A stretch of 64,000 bases of DNA from Caprimulgus europaeus (lineage: Eukaryota; Chordata; Aves; Caprimulgiformes; Caprimulgidae), in contig OU015528.1 in the NCBI GenBank assembly GCA_907165065.1, positions 48,103,515-48,167,514 of the forward strand, given 5' to 3'. A program made the position numbers and the translations under genes. Of the stretch, positions 1 to 12,330 are shown piece by piece (position 1 is the first letter of the stretch; the number at the start of each line of letters is the position of its first letter). The notes under the pieces were generated by a model that saw only the letters and a program-made list of their open reading frames with translations, was not told the DNA's origin and made no database searches.

Positions 1-2969
1 GATTTCTTATTTCATTTCCACCAAGTGCTTTGCCATTCAGTGGCAACAGGGAGGTGTAAATGAAATAAGTGTTTGATTTCAAATTAGTACTTATTGGTGC
101 CCTTTCCCATAAACTGCAGCCCAAGAAGGTCTCTCCTTCATTTCACTGCTCAGTTGCATTTCTTACTCAAGCCAGTTGCTTCTCTTTTTCTTGCAATCAT
201 GCAGGTGAAGCTGATCTTCAGTGTCTGTTCTCTGAGTTGGTAATAACAATCTCCTTCCTTCACTGCCATTCCCTTGCTTCCCAGGCACCTCCCTTACCTT
301 AAAATCTTACCTGTTTCTCAAGTCAGGTAATTGTGAAGTGATTTTAATGGTGTTTTTTGTGAAGACTGAGAGATTAATCAGAGAATTCTGGTTTATAGTG
401 GAGTAGCAGAAGACAAATAGTGTTTCATATAAACCCTTCGTAGACTGACTGCTGACTTGGTTTAACTCTGCTGTGTTCTATGATTTTTCATTTTTAACAG
501 TATTTTTTCTTGGCTTTGGAGTTCTGTTAAAACAGTTACTATGCAAATAGTATTTCAAGTTCATTATTTGAGTAACTTTTTCCTCCATGGTAAAGGTCAT
601 TTGGATTCTTTTAAGCCTTTCTCTTTTCCATAAAGCCTAAAAGGCAATATAATTCATAACATTGAAACAGGATGATAGTCTCACAGACAGGGCATCTGTT
701 ACAACTGTTTAACAGTAGAGAAGCCTTGTCAGAGATGATTTTTTGGGCCATTTCTTTAAGGTGCTAGTGAACATTACTGTGTCCCAGAGACCTTTATACA
801 GCTTTGTTTCCTGCATTATTGTCCAGTGCTAACTTTTATATGTCATCTATATTGCCTTAAGACCTTACAGGTGGTGGAATCTCTGCACTGTGTTCACTGT
901 GTGCTCTAGACATCTCTCTAAGGCATCATTTCTTTCCAAATCCACTTTTGTCTCAAGTAGTTCTTATCCAGAAGGTCCTATTTAGCCTCCCCTTTTTGTT
1001 GCTCAGAATGTCTTAAAGATCCCAAAACAAAAACCATGCATATCTAAAAGATCCTAATTTAAAAAAAAAAAATTAAAAAATTGCAGCATTACTGTGGTAA
1101 TTAAAGAAGTTTAGAGAAATTCTGTAGCAATGCTGGCAGTACTGAAGCTGCCTTTCTGCTGGCCTTAGTGTGAGATAGAATGGGCACTCAGCTGTTACAT
1201 TATTGGGCTGTTTTAGTCCTGGTTCACTCCTAGGCCCAGCAAGTTAAGAAAAATCCCGCGTGTTGGATAACGTCCAGGCAAGTCAGTATATTCTGTCTGT
1301 GTTGCTTCTCTCTCCCTGAGCCAGTTGCCTCTAGAACATTTGGATCAAATCCAGATCTGGAGAGTGACTGTGAGAGTGAGTCTGGTGCGCTGGATCTTGT
1401 CCAGGAGCGGGGAAGGACTCTCTGTGCGGTGAGCCTGTTTCCTCCCTGAGGCAGTGCCTAATGCTCTGGACCGGTTCCAGGCATGGGCAAGCTGCAGTTG
1501 TACAGGAGCCAGAGACAGCAACACGGCGGTGACACTCCTTCAGCGAGGGCTCACAGTTGCACATTAATGCATACCACAGAGGTCAGCTGCCTGAACTCTC
1601 TAGGAACCTCCCTCCTTTCCTCTTTAGCTGTAGCTCCATGGCGTACCTGTCTGTTTTTCATATGTACTTGCCTGACTCTTCGCTCTTAGCCTGGCACCCC
1701 TCTACGAGGGGATGTTCGCAGCCAAGAGGTGGGCTCGCTGGGATGTAGTCTAATTGGTGTGCTGATAACCGTAACGGCACTGACTTCTGCATCACACTTA
1801 GGGTTCCTGGAGTTTAATTGCCAGCTATGAATGAACATGGGTGTTACTTTGTTCCCAGGCACACCTCGAATGCTGTTAACCGCTTTCCATACATGTTGCT
1901 TATGTTGTGAGCTTTTTTTCCTTTTCCCCAGCTCTCTAGCTGGTGGGGAGGGATTTAGTGAAGTTATTTCAAAGGGTTAACCTCACTAAATAAACAAATT
2001 GCTTCTGGGATCGTTTGTGTTATGGGAGAAGGGAAGAAAGGAATATATTATGTCAAGCTTTGCTTTCTCAGATCTGCAGGTTAAAAACTAGAACCGTGGC
2101 TTAGAGAAATTAAATTTTAAACTTTGTCTGCAATTTCTCTTTGGAACTGAGCCTCCACCAACTTTTCAAACTCCTGAAGTTAATTTTCTCACCTCAGAAT
2201 ATCTAGACAGGGAGAATAAGCATGCCAAGCACTTGGACACTTGCACATTTGCCTTGAAAGAATGTCACAAGCTTAGTCCTTCCATGAACTGTCGCTGCCA
2301 TCGTAATCTGGCAATTAGAACAAAAAAACAACAGAACGAAATATTACCTGATTTCCAGTTAGTTTAACTGCAACTTTACCTCTAGCTTGTGAAATCTAGC
2401 CATTTCCCAAATTTGGTTCCTGTGGTTGGACTCTTGCAATTTTGATACCGCTTTCACTGTCTGCTACATACTGACACTGAAAACTACTGTCGGATGGTAG
2501 CATGGTGACCTGCATGAAAATACTTTGGTCAGGTCCCTGACGGGCAGCGTGGCATCCCAGAAGCTGTCATCACGTTTGAATGTGCTTGGCCCCTCTCTTT
2601 CTAGTTCTCATAGTCAAGATGAGGAGCAAACATGAGACAAAAAAGCTCCTTTCTGGTTGCTGGAGGTAGCTGCGTGCCATGCTGTTGTGGCACAGATTGT
2701 CCTGTCATCCTGGACCTCCTCTGTAGCTAGATTTACTTCATTTTCTGCTGGTTGTTAAACTAATAAATACTTTTTATCACATGGATTTGCTTTTATGAAG
2801 TACTTGCTGTTGTGCTTCCATCCATTTTTAGTCCACAAAACTTAAGAGCTCTTGGTGTTACTGCTGTGGTAGGCTGCTGAGTGGGTTTTTCTGAATCCAG
2901 GGTGGGGGGCGTGTCGGCAGATGAAGGAAGGGAACCATTCCAATGTTCCTGTTTCACTTTGTTTTTCAG
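1..2969. other. Probable last intron of TCF20, no exon recognised
   Basis: AT-rich single-copy-looking DNA with no open frame resembling a known protein. It ends in a pyrimidine-rich splice acceptor (TTTGTTTTTCAG at 2958-2969) that leads into the TCF20 terminal exon. I looked for the extended PHD finger exon and for the alternative TCF20 exon that gives the longer human C-terminus, and found neither. The intron call is an inference from the acceptor and from synteny. Confidence 0.5.
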
Positions 2970-2987
2970 GTTAGGCTGTTGAGATAA
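2970..2987 (+). CDS. TCF20: TCF20 terminal coding exon (last five codons and stop)
   Basis: TCF20 (SPBP) is a large nuclear co-regulator of transcription that ends in an extended PHD/ADD-type zinc finger. Only its tail is visible. After a strong acceptor at 2968-2969, phase 0 reading gives V-R-L-L-R and then TAA at 2985-2987. I recall the short human isoform ending in a nearly identical peptide directly after the last Cys/His cluster of the zinc finger. Position supports the call: in human, TCF20 is the neighbour of CYP2D6 on the side away from NDUFA6, in the same orientation. The peptide is very short, so the call rests on splice signal, tail match and synteny together. The rest of the gene lies left of the window. 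Confidence 0.6.
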   Translation, partial: VRLLR

Positions 2988-4265
2988 AAAGCGGTGGACA
3001 TTCGTGACTGAATGGAATCTCTCCCACTGTGCAGCCATGCCCCCTCTCAACGTGCCTGCCAATGCCAGCACTTCCTTCATAAATTCTTACATCACACTCA
3101 AGACTGATAACATCACAGAATCTGACCAAGGAGTCTGAACCAGCTGTTTCCATGGACACAATCTCCATAGTGACAGTGGGAAGGGGAGGGGGGAAAAGGA
3201 AACAGGTGGGGGGAATTAAAGAGGGAGGGATAAATATATATATATATAAAGATCTATTTTTTAGTCTTGAAAGACTTTGTTTTAAATGAAAGGTGCGCTA
3301 TATCCCTTTCGATGCTTTTGATTAAAATTAGCAAAAACCCATATAAATTAAAAAAGAAAACTGTAGCTAAAGTAAATATGAAATCAAAGCAAGGCTCGTG
3401 GAGCCTAACGTTTTGTGGGAAAGAACAGCAGAACTGGGAGTACTCCGAACAGGACTTTTCTCCCTTCCTCTTGCTTTCTTTCTTACAACGTCCAAGGAAG
3501 TTCAGTTTTAAAAGGCAAACAAATTCGTGATAAATTGTGTGTAGGGTGTGAGAGGAAGGTTTGGATGGTTGCAGGTGATGGGGTGTCGGTACTTGTGTGT
3601 GCAGGGTAGGGAGCTTATTGTTATTGAGAAACACTATGTATTTAATAGTGGAAGCTTGAAAAACATCTGAACATCTGAAGACTGTTAGGTCATGAGGCTC
3701 ATAAAGTAAGAGGTAGCTGCTGCTTTCCAGATCCTGCACACCTTGTTCATGTGGGAACACCTGTACTATGAGGAGGAAAGGAGTATCTGCCCTTTGTGGC
3801 AGCATGCACCCCCAATCATTCCAAGAAACTGCCTTCAGTTTTGAAGGTAGGTGAGAGGAAGATACTGTTTACCTGCCAGATTGGGGAAGTGGAAAGGAAG
3901 TCTGAATATTGGTGGAGTCAGTGTATCTTCAAACTGATCAGGAAAATTCACTGAGCCCTTTTTTTTTTTTTTTTTATGTTTTGCTTTTCCTAAGGAAGAA
4001 AGAGGGAATGTCAGTGTAACAGCCTACACTATACAGTTATTTAGGGTCTGTTTTTTGTAAATTATGTAAGTTTAAAACATTTGGGTTTAAGGAACAACAA
4101 CAAAAAAAATCATAATTTTTTCTTGTTAAGGCCTTAAGAAAGGGGTTAGTGCATCTTTCAGGGGTCACTCTGCCATGGGAATAAAATAGCTGTTTCACAA
4201 ACAGTTTTATATAAAAAAGCTTAAAAAAACCAAAAAAAACTAATAAACTTCATTTTAACCTTGTC
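2988..4265 (+). other. TCF20: TCF20 3' untranslated region
   Basis: AT-rich stretch downstream of the presumed TCF20 stop. It contains a TA microsatellite (about 3234-3248), a 17-T run (3959-3975), A-rich tracts (4213-4240), and ends with a canonical AATAAA at 4242-4247. Cleavage is expected at about 4257-4270. Open frames here, such as the antisense frame at 3254-3805, have no recognisable protein similarity and look fortuitous. The length of about 1.3 kb is reasonable for a terminal exon. Confidence 0.5.
4242..4247 (+). terminator. TCF20: Poly(A) signal AATAAA, probable TCF20
   Basis: Canonical hexamer after A-rich sequence, followed by a T-rich element with TTGT/TTTTGTTTTG at about 4260-4278 that would suit a downstream CstF site. 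It is the first good plus-strand signal after the TCF20 stop. Confidence 0.5.
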
Positions 4266-4269
4266 TCCT

Positions 4270-7200
4270 TTTGTTTTGTGCGAACTTGATTTGTTTAAAA
4301 GGACAGAGAGACAGTACTATCCGCTGCTTTTTGGTTTCTTTGCCTTCATCAGTTCTGCCTTCAGTGATGACCTTCTGAACTGTCCCAGCAAGAGGAAGAC
4401 CACAAAAGCTTTTAAAAATCAAAGCTTAGAATTTGTTTGATGTTCAGAGCTAACGAGCCAATGACTGAATGAATTTTCTGTTCATGTGAGTTGGTGGTAT
4501 TTGACCAGGTCACTGACTTTTCACTCGTAGGATGGTAGCATATCCTAGTGATATCAAACAGTGTGGTGTTTACTGGGAAGTCACTAGAGATAGGAGTCTG
4601 ACCAGCATGACTTGGATAAAAAAACGGGGTTGCATATTGTGGGAAGGGAAGAACTATTTTAAAAAGTTATGTACTGGATGCTTGCTCAACTACTCGCATT
4701 GTGGAGTATTCAGCACATAAAAAATAAAATCTATGATAGCTCATATTAAGATATCTATTTTAACTCTATTTTTAAAAGATCAATTTAAAGATTTGGGAGA
4801 TAATTTGGCAGTTATTTATTTCTAGAAGTTGCTACTTTCACTGGTAAGTGTTTGGAAAGAAAGGGCAGTCTTCTGCTTATTTCTTTCCCAGTAGCAGCTA
4901 CTGAAGTTAGTATGTCCTTCTACATTAAGAAATAGACCTGTTGTGATAAATGTCACTAATGTGTCCTGAATTGGTGCTGAAAATATTTAACTGCTGGTGT
5001 AGTCAGAAAAAATCATTTTTAGCATAGTTAATGTGATTGAGTAAATGACTTCTTTTCAACTGAATAAAAATCGTTTTTTTTTTTCGTAGTGTCTGTTCTA
5101 TTCTACCTGTTCTGGAAAAAAAAAACGTTGCTGTTATTGCATTGATCTGTGTGGGTGAGGAGTCAGCTTTGTAGTACTGTGACAGCTGAGGACCGTGTGG
5201 TGAAACTGATGAATTTGATGCTTTTGGCTCTTCAACGTGGTGTCATGCAGCAGTGGGAGAAGGTCTTTGGGTAGCTGGGAGGGAGTCTCAGAGGTTTTCC
5301 TTGTGGGTGCTCATGATTGTTGTGGAGATCCAACCTCATGCACTGTGGTTGGAAAGTATTGGGAGCCATGTGGAGCAAATAAATGGTACCGCACTTGACC
5401 CCGTGAGAAATACTTCTCAGTGAGGAGTGCTTAAAACCCTTCAAATCAGCTGCAGCTTGGCCCCTCATCAGTGCTGTTGTCAGAGGTAAGGGGTGTGCTC
5501 TCTAGCGAGTTGGTTATCTGTCTTAGTCAAGTCTTTACAGAAACCAGAGCTAACATGATTCTCTAAAACATTGTGTAATGGCTTCTTGGGAGAACTTGGA
5601 AATGAGCAATCATAAAACCCAGTTGGAAATAAAAATTTATTTTGGCTCAGAAGATATAAAGTGCCTGAGTGGATTCTGAAAGCTGTTGTACAAAACATTT
5701 ACCAGCTCCATCCTGCAAAAGCAATTAACAGCTTGATATCATGGATACCCCAGACTTGAAAGAAAGAAAAGGTTTGGAAATCTTGGCTAATTTAGAATTT
5801 GAGAAGCAGAAATGACCTGCAGCGGAACATTGAAACACAGAGATCATGTCAAGAAGAAAATGAGTGGCCTGCCAGCCACCTGGAAGTTACCTGTCTGTAT
5901 GAGGAATGAACTAATGAGGGTTTGGATAAGGCAGATCATTTTTAAAGTGTTTCTCTACGCTGTCTGACTCCCATCAGGATCTCTGAAAGGAAGGAGACTT
6001 GCACCTACTTCCTGGGAAATGTGTGTGATGGACTAACAATGTTTCCATAGTGTGTGGTTGCCGTTTAAAAAGGAAATTCCAAAACTAGCCTGAGTCAACA
6101 CTGCTGAACAAGTTCAAAGAGAAAGATGTGTTTTCATAAAGGACATGCACTGGATTCCACATGCAAAGGATGTCTGTTGGTATGAGCTGATCAGTGTTCG
6201 GCTGCCACTGAGGATAAAGGAATTCCTCCTGCAGGAACTGGTGGAGGCCCTGGGATGCATTGCCAGGAGCTGCTGGTTGGTATGTTCATCATGGATTTTT
6301 GGTCCGTGTGAAACCTGCACCTGGAAATCTAAGGCATAGACCGCTGTGGAGTTTATAGCAAGGCTGTGCAGCACAGGAGGAGAAAGCAGTCTCAGCTGCC
6401 ACTGCAGAAGGTGGTAGCCAACCTCGCTGAGCTGTGTATCATGTAGGTACAGGTGGAAATTTTACCTGGGCTTGTGATATTCTTGAACCTTTTCCATCAG
6501 TCTTGAAACACAAGACAAACTGATGATGTGAAATAAAAAAGTGCTAAGGGGTTCAGGGCAGACCATCTGCCAAAGAATGCTGGACATCTAGTTCGTAAGA
6601 GTCCAGCTAATACCAAGCTACAGAAAAATACTTTTGGTGAGACATGCATTTAAAAAAACCCTAAAGTTCATCAAGACATGGGCAATTAAATGATAGCTCT
6701 AATATTTTGACTGTTTAATGTGCAGTATGAACTGTAATGTACATAGAACGTATGTGAGGAAAGATAATACCCTTAATTAAGCTGGTACAGTTAAGGGAAG
6801 AACATTTTGGGGCTGAGTTGGATATAAACCTTATAAATTATCGTGCCTAATAGTAGCATTACTGCATCACGAATTCCCTATGCCATCTTGAGTGCAGTGC
6901 TTGGACATGATTGAAATATTTGGTAGGAGGACACAGAATTGATTTGTCCTGCCTAGTCCCTGGCTTATCAGAATGACTGGAAGAAGCAGTCCTCTATCTA
7001 AAAAGGCAGCAAATTGAGTTTATGTGTCAGACCTTTGGAAGTAGAACAGGATGTCAACAGAATGGTTGAGGATTAATAAATCATCATTGGTCTGGATCAT
7101 TTTTTCAGTGATTATAAGTTGTGTGAAAAAGAACAGACATCACAAGTAATTCAGGCTCAGTTACAGATCTGGAAAATACAAAGATATGGCAAATGTTTTG

Positions 7201-10200
7201 TGGCTCTGCAGACTTTCCTATGATAAACTGGAATTGTAGTTACAACCATAGTTTCGGGTTAGAAATCTCTCTGTTGTGAAATAGGTCGAGATTCTTGCTT
7301 GACTGGAGTATTTCCAACAAACATGTTTAGTTTTGTTGGTTTTGTTTTTGGGGGTTGGTAGGGTTTTTTTTGGTTTGGGGGTTTTTTTTAGGTAAAACTA
7401 TTGCAGTATATTGTGAGTCAGAAAATTTATTTAAGAAAGGTAGTAATTATTAGAAAAGAAGTAACTATTAGAAAATTGTGGGAGACCAGTAACTTTCCAA
7501 TACTTTTTCTGAGGCATTGCTGCATGCTAAAGAGCGTTTAGCTAGTGCAGATCCTTGAAAAATCACCTCTATATGGATACCCTGCACTCTCGGGTCCCAA
7601 ACTAGCCTGTGCTATTCAGCTATAAATTATATGTAAAGCTGTAAAGGAAGGAGTGAGGTTTTCCTTACAAGATAAAGGCCAGTGAAGTAGTTGCTGTCAT
7701 TCTCTCTATACGTGAGTGTTTAAGTTTTTGCTCTGCCTGTACCTCTGGTTGCATCCAAAAGGTTCATTCTGTCGTCCAGCTGAGAAGCGGACAGGGTGCT
7801 GCTTACAGTCGTCTCGTAGGATTTAATTTCTCAAGTGGGGCCCGTATCCTAGTTAGTGCCTCTGCAGAAGGGAGCCTGAATTAGAGGGGAAGCGTTGCTT
7901 GTTCGCTGGCCCTTCTGGGGCTGTATTGAGAGCCAAGATTGCTTCCCTTTCCTTCTCGTCCCCTAGAGGTTTCTTGTAATTTATTGCTTAACTCGGTTTT
8001 AACACTATGATTACACAGTTTTTGCCTTACCTGGCTAGCTTTAGAAATGCTGGTATTTCTTAGCAGCCCTAGAGAGAGTTATCTCCCATACTTATAATTT
8101 GAAAAGGAGAAAATACTCGTTTAGCTCATAGCAAACCTACTGTGAAGAAAATTTTCTCCTCTAGCTGGGGAACAGGATTCAGACTGACTGTACTCTTCTG
8201 CATTATAACCTGCCTGTGCATACTACTGCATGTGAACATATCCAGGTCATCTGCAAATACTACCTGCATTACATTAATGGCTTTGGGCTTGTAGCTAGAC
8301 CTGCTAACAACCAGCTGGGTTTGGAGGTCAGTGCTCCCTGGCTTTGAGGTATATCGTGACAATGGTTTTCTGAGTTTTATTGAAATTACTTATTTTCAGT
8401 GCTATATCCTGTAGTGGGTGGGGCAGCAAAAAATGACAGAAATTTTCAGGGAAGGAGCTGGGAGGCACTCTGCATTTACACTAAAGATAAGTATAGAGGT
8501 GTAAAGATTACTCCACGTTGTATAGCAAGAGTCCCGTGAGCTAAAGCCAGTTTATCAAAGAAGCGTCACCACGTCTAATGTTTTTATTAAAAAGGGAAAA
8601 GTTTGTAAGTGTTATAACATTTGTATTGGGAAAACTTAATTGGACTTCTACCTGAGTTCCTGCACCTGAGCTGTGTTTCCCTCTCAGAAGAGAGGTGGAA
8701 TCATTAGATTTTTATAAATTGTAGATTATTTTGAGGTCGTTATTTAGGGGACTGTTGGAATTGCCACAAATAGATATCTGACCTGGATTATGGGGCATAA
8801 TAGTATCTACTTCTCATGCACTTTTTAATCAGCTAGTGTCAAAGTACTTGTAAGGCAAGACAAATCTTACATTCCCATTTGAAGAAATGCAGAAAAGCAG
8901 ACAAATTATTGTTCGGTGTTGTATGATGAAATTAGGAATTTGTAGGTGGAAATGGATTTCAAAGAGGCAGCAAAAGACCATGTGTCACAGAACACAGACT
9001 GTGATTTAATGTAACACTTCTGTTTTTTGTAGTATCTTTGCTGCTTTGGAAACCAAGATGAGGAGGTTACCGTATAAAATGGATGTTGCAATCTGTCTGT
9101 TCAGCTGGTGTCCTGCTGTCACTGAAACTTCTGAGGAGGAATTGCTACCTGTACAGGTGATAGATGGCAAAACTATAAGTGAATATTTGGAAATGAAGCC
9201 AAAGAGCTGCGCTCTGCAGGAGAAGAAGAAAAGCTTGTGAAACACTGCTGGTGAAGACATTTCCAGCAACCAAAAGCAGAGGCCATACAGAATGGAGCAA
9301 TTTTGCAGACTAAGCAAGTTTTCAGGGTTGTGTTCAGTTCTACTCCAAGTATGAAACATTCTTGGCTTCACTGGACAGGAAAATGTGCTGGGAGAAGAAA
9401 GCTTCTAGAGCCGCGAGATGGAAGTGGGCATTTGCAGCCTTTAAGAGGGCATTGGTGACTGCAGTCATGGTCTGCTTCAGCCACACAACTCATTTTTATT
9501 AAAAACAGCAGCAGCATGTTGCCACAGGAACACAAAAGACTTGGAAGCGATGCTGTTGCAGCAGGAATGTAAGCATTCCTATTGACAAATGTGAAAGACG
9601 GACTTGGCAAACATCAAGTTTGTGGTTTGTTGCGTCAGAAGAAGAGGGAAAGAAGATGCATCTTCTGGACTGCACAGAATAGTTGCAGTCTAGAAGATGA
9701 ACAAATTAGAAACTGAAATCACACAGACTAATCCCAATCCCTAATAATCAACAATTGTAGACTGCCAGTAACTGGGATGAATTCCACTTTGGAGCGTGGC
9801 CCGTTGGCCTCAGATGCTGCCCATCACCATATTTGATGGATTCACCCCTGAGCTGAGGGTCAGCACTGCAGCTTTATGGTCCAAAGTTCCCCTTGAAAAT
9901 AAGGAGAGGCAAGAAAACCTTTTGTAAGTGGCCTAATCATGCAAAAGAGCCACGGAGAAATAACAGATCAGTAGAAGTCACAGAATGTTTGTTCTCGGGG
10001 CTCGATTTAGGGAGTGCTAAGACATAAGCAGAGAAGATCTGAGACCACTGGAAAAGCACTTGAAGGCCTGGGGTCCTCAGTGGTGGAGGTGGCTGTTGCT
10101 GCTGATAGTTTCTGTGTGAAGTGCATGTGTGTGAGTTCTGGAAGAACAGTCTAGGTAGATACCATACCAAACTCATCCTGTGCCATTTATTAGACTACCC

Positions 10201-12030
10201 AGCAACAGGCCCTGAAATCAACTTCTTAACATAGAACAGTGTTTTTGCATCCAAGTAGTTGTTTCAAATAGAGGATAGTCCCTGCTGGGGTTAAAAAGGG
10301 AATGTTGGCCAGGTCATCTGGGTTGGTTGGTCCCCCTTCAAAGTGCTCATACTTCCGTCTTGGTTTTCTGCCTCCAGTCAGCAACTGTGGAACACAAAGG
10401 CTGCTGTTCATTTTCTAGGGTTTCATTTGAGCTAACTAAGAGAACTGCTTGAGACGGGGAGATGCTTGAAGTCTGTGCAACCTGGATTTACTGTTCCTGC
10501 AGAGAGTCGGAGAGATTTGCCCCTTACTTTTAGCATTTATTGGGAGTTACTTTGAAAGTAGCTGATCAAAAGCCTAAACAACCCTTCCATTCTGCAGTCA
10601 AGTGCTCAGCGAAGGGTCTGGTGCAAGTTTCCTTTCTTATCCTTTACAATGCAAGAGAAAGGACCAGCCTGGGGCTTTGAACAGCCTTTTCATCTGGCCA
10701 TTTGCAACAGCCCTCTGACCTACCTTTTTCTTCACTAGCATTAATGATATATTGATTTGCAGTTTTTGAGAATATATGTAGTTAACTTTTTGATCTTTAA
10801 GCATATACGCATGTCTGGAAATACCTGAGTACAATGGTTCAGTAGCTGAGAAAAAGTGTTCACTGGCCCGCTTGCATGATGTTGGGTGGGAGTGGTAAAA
10901 ACCACAGCTACAGTCTGTCGTGAGTTCAGGGGGCACTTCAGCAACTTAAATGTCACAATTCAAAGTCTCCCACAAGGGACTGTGCCTCTGCACAAGCAAA
11001 CAGGCAGCGTTCATGACAGAATAAAATCCTTCCTTGCAGTAAGCAAGCTTTGTACCTTCAGGCCACAATTTCCTAACCACCAGTCCTTGAAATAAGCTTC
11101 TAACAGCAACACAACACAGCACCTTGTGTTAGGGGACAGAGAAGCCACTAACTCCTGTATTTCTCCCTTTTTTTCACTTCTGCCTCAACTGGCAGAGAGT
11201 GCTTGAGCTTGATTTCTACTGTAGCCTGTGTGGCTTGGGCTGTTGCAATTGCCAGAGCAGACAAGCATCCCTAGTTCTGAAAAGCCTTGTGGAACTACAA
11301 CTGGAAAAGCACCTGGGGGTTTGTAATAGGTGTAAACAGGCTGAGACATTTTCATCCTTGTTTCCCTTGATTGTGGGAGTCTTTTTAAGACTGTTGTTGC
11401 ATTTCTCCATCTTTTACATGACTTCAGGTCATCTGTGTGTTGCACGTTTGTGTTGCTTGCAGGTAACTCATCCTGTTTTTTCATAATTCATCTTGGAGTC
11501 GCTCCAGGGTTGTGTTTTGGAGTTGTAGCCCAAAGGATTTGGGATGCAGGAGCTCACATTTCCCAGCCCTCCCTCCAGCCCTGAGGTGTGACCAAGGGCA
11601 CCTGTAGCTGGTCTCCCTTCCTCAGATGGTGCAGAAAGCTCCAGCACCTCCAGGCTCACCCAGAGGTTATTCCCCAGGTAACTAGTGGCTGGTTTAGTGC
11701 TGTTACATTTCAGGAAGTTCTCTGATTGGGTTTTTGGCCTATCATGTCTTCCTCATCTGGGCAGGTCACCAGTCCTGAAATTCTGCTCGTTATGTTTTGT
11801 TTCTAACAGAATCAGACTACTTCAGTTTTGCTTTTTCTTTGTCCAGACTGAGGAAATCTCCATTTCTTTACAAAGGTGTACCCACTGCAGACCAAGAGTT
11901 AAAGACGAATTCAAATTGTATCTATGATCAGGAAGCCTAGCCAACAACTGTGACTCTTATAAAAAAGGACACACATGAACATTTTACCTGTCATCCACAT
12001 TTGTGTTTTAAAGCTATCTGGAAATGCTGT
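4270..12030. other. Intergenic DNA, no gene seen
   Basis: About 7.8 kb between TCF20 and an old CR1 fragment. All open frames are short (under about 125 codons), overlap on both strands and carry no motif I recognise. A T/G-rich low-complexity patch lies at 7325-7395. No RNA gene was recognised. Confidence 0.5.
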
Positions 12031-12035
12031 TACAG

Positions 12036-12330
12036 AGTAGACTGGAAGGGACCACTCAGGGCCTCTGGTCCAACCCTGTAGCTCATGAAAGGCCAGCCTC
12101 AGAACTAGTCCAGGTTGCTCAGGACCTTGCACAGTCAGGGTGGATGCTCCACACCCTCTCTGGACCCCTACACTGAGCTGTTCTCCTGCACCAGTGATTC
12201 TTCTCTCTAGTCACAATTCCTGTTGCTGCAGCTTGTGACTGCTGCCTGTTGCCGTGTGGGTTGGAGAAGAGTCTGAATCCATCCTGCTTATAAATGCAGC
12301 AGTTCGCGGTGGTACGACACGTGCGGGCAG
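12036..12330 (-). mobile_element. Old CR1 LINE 3' fragment
   Basis: The plus strand reads GACTGGAAGGGACC at about 12044, then CTCTGGTCCAACCCTGTAG and GCTCAGGACCTTGCACAGTC. That is the diverged reverse complement of the CR1 3' region, whose usual form is TTGGAAGGGACC followed by GTCCAACC. The element therefore points to the minus strand. Similarity fades into diverged sequence by about 12,330. The copy is clearly older than the two other CR1 copies in the window. Confidence 0.5.
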
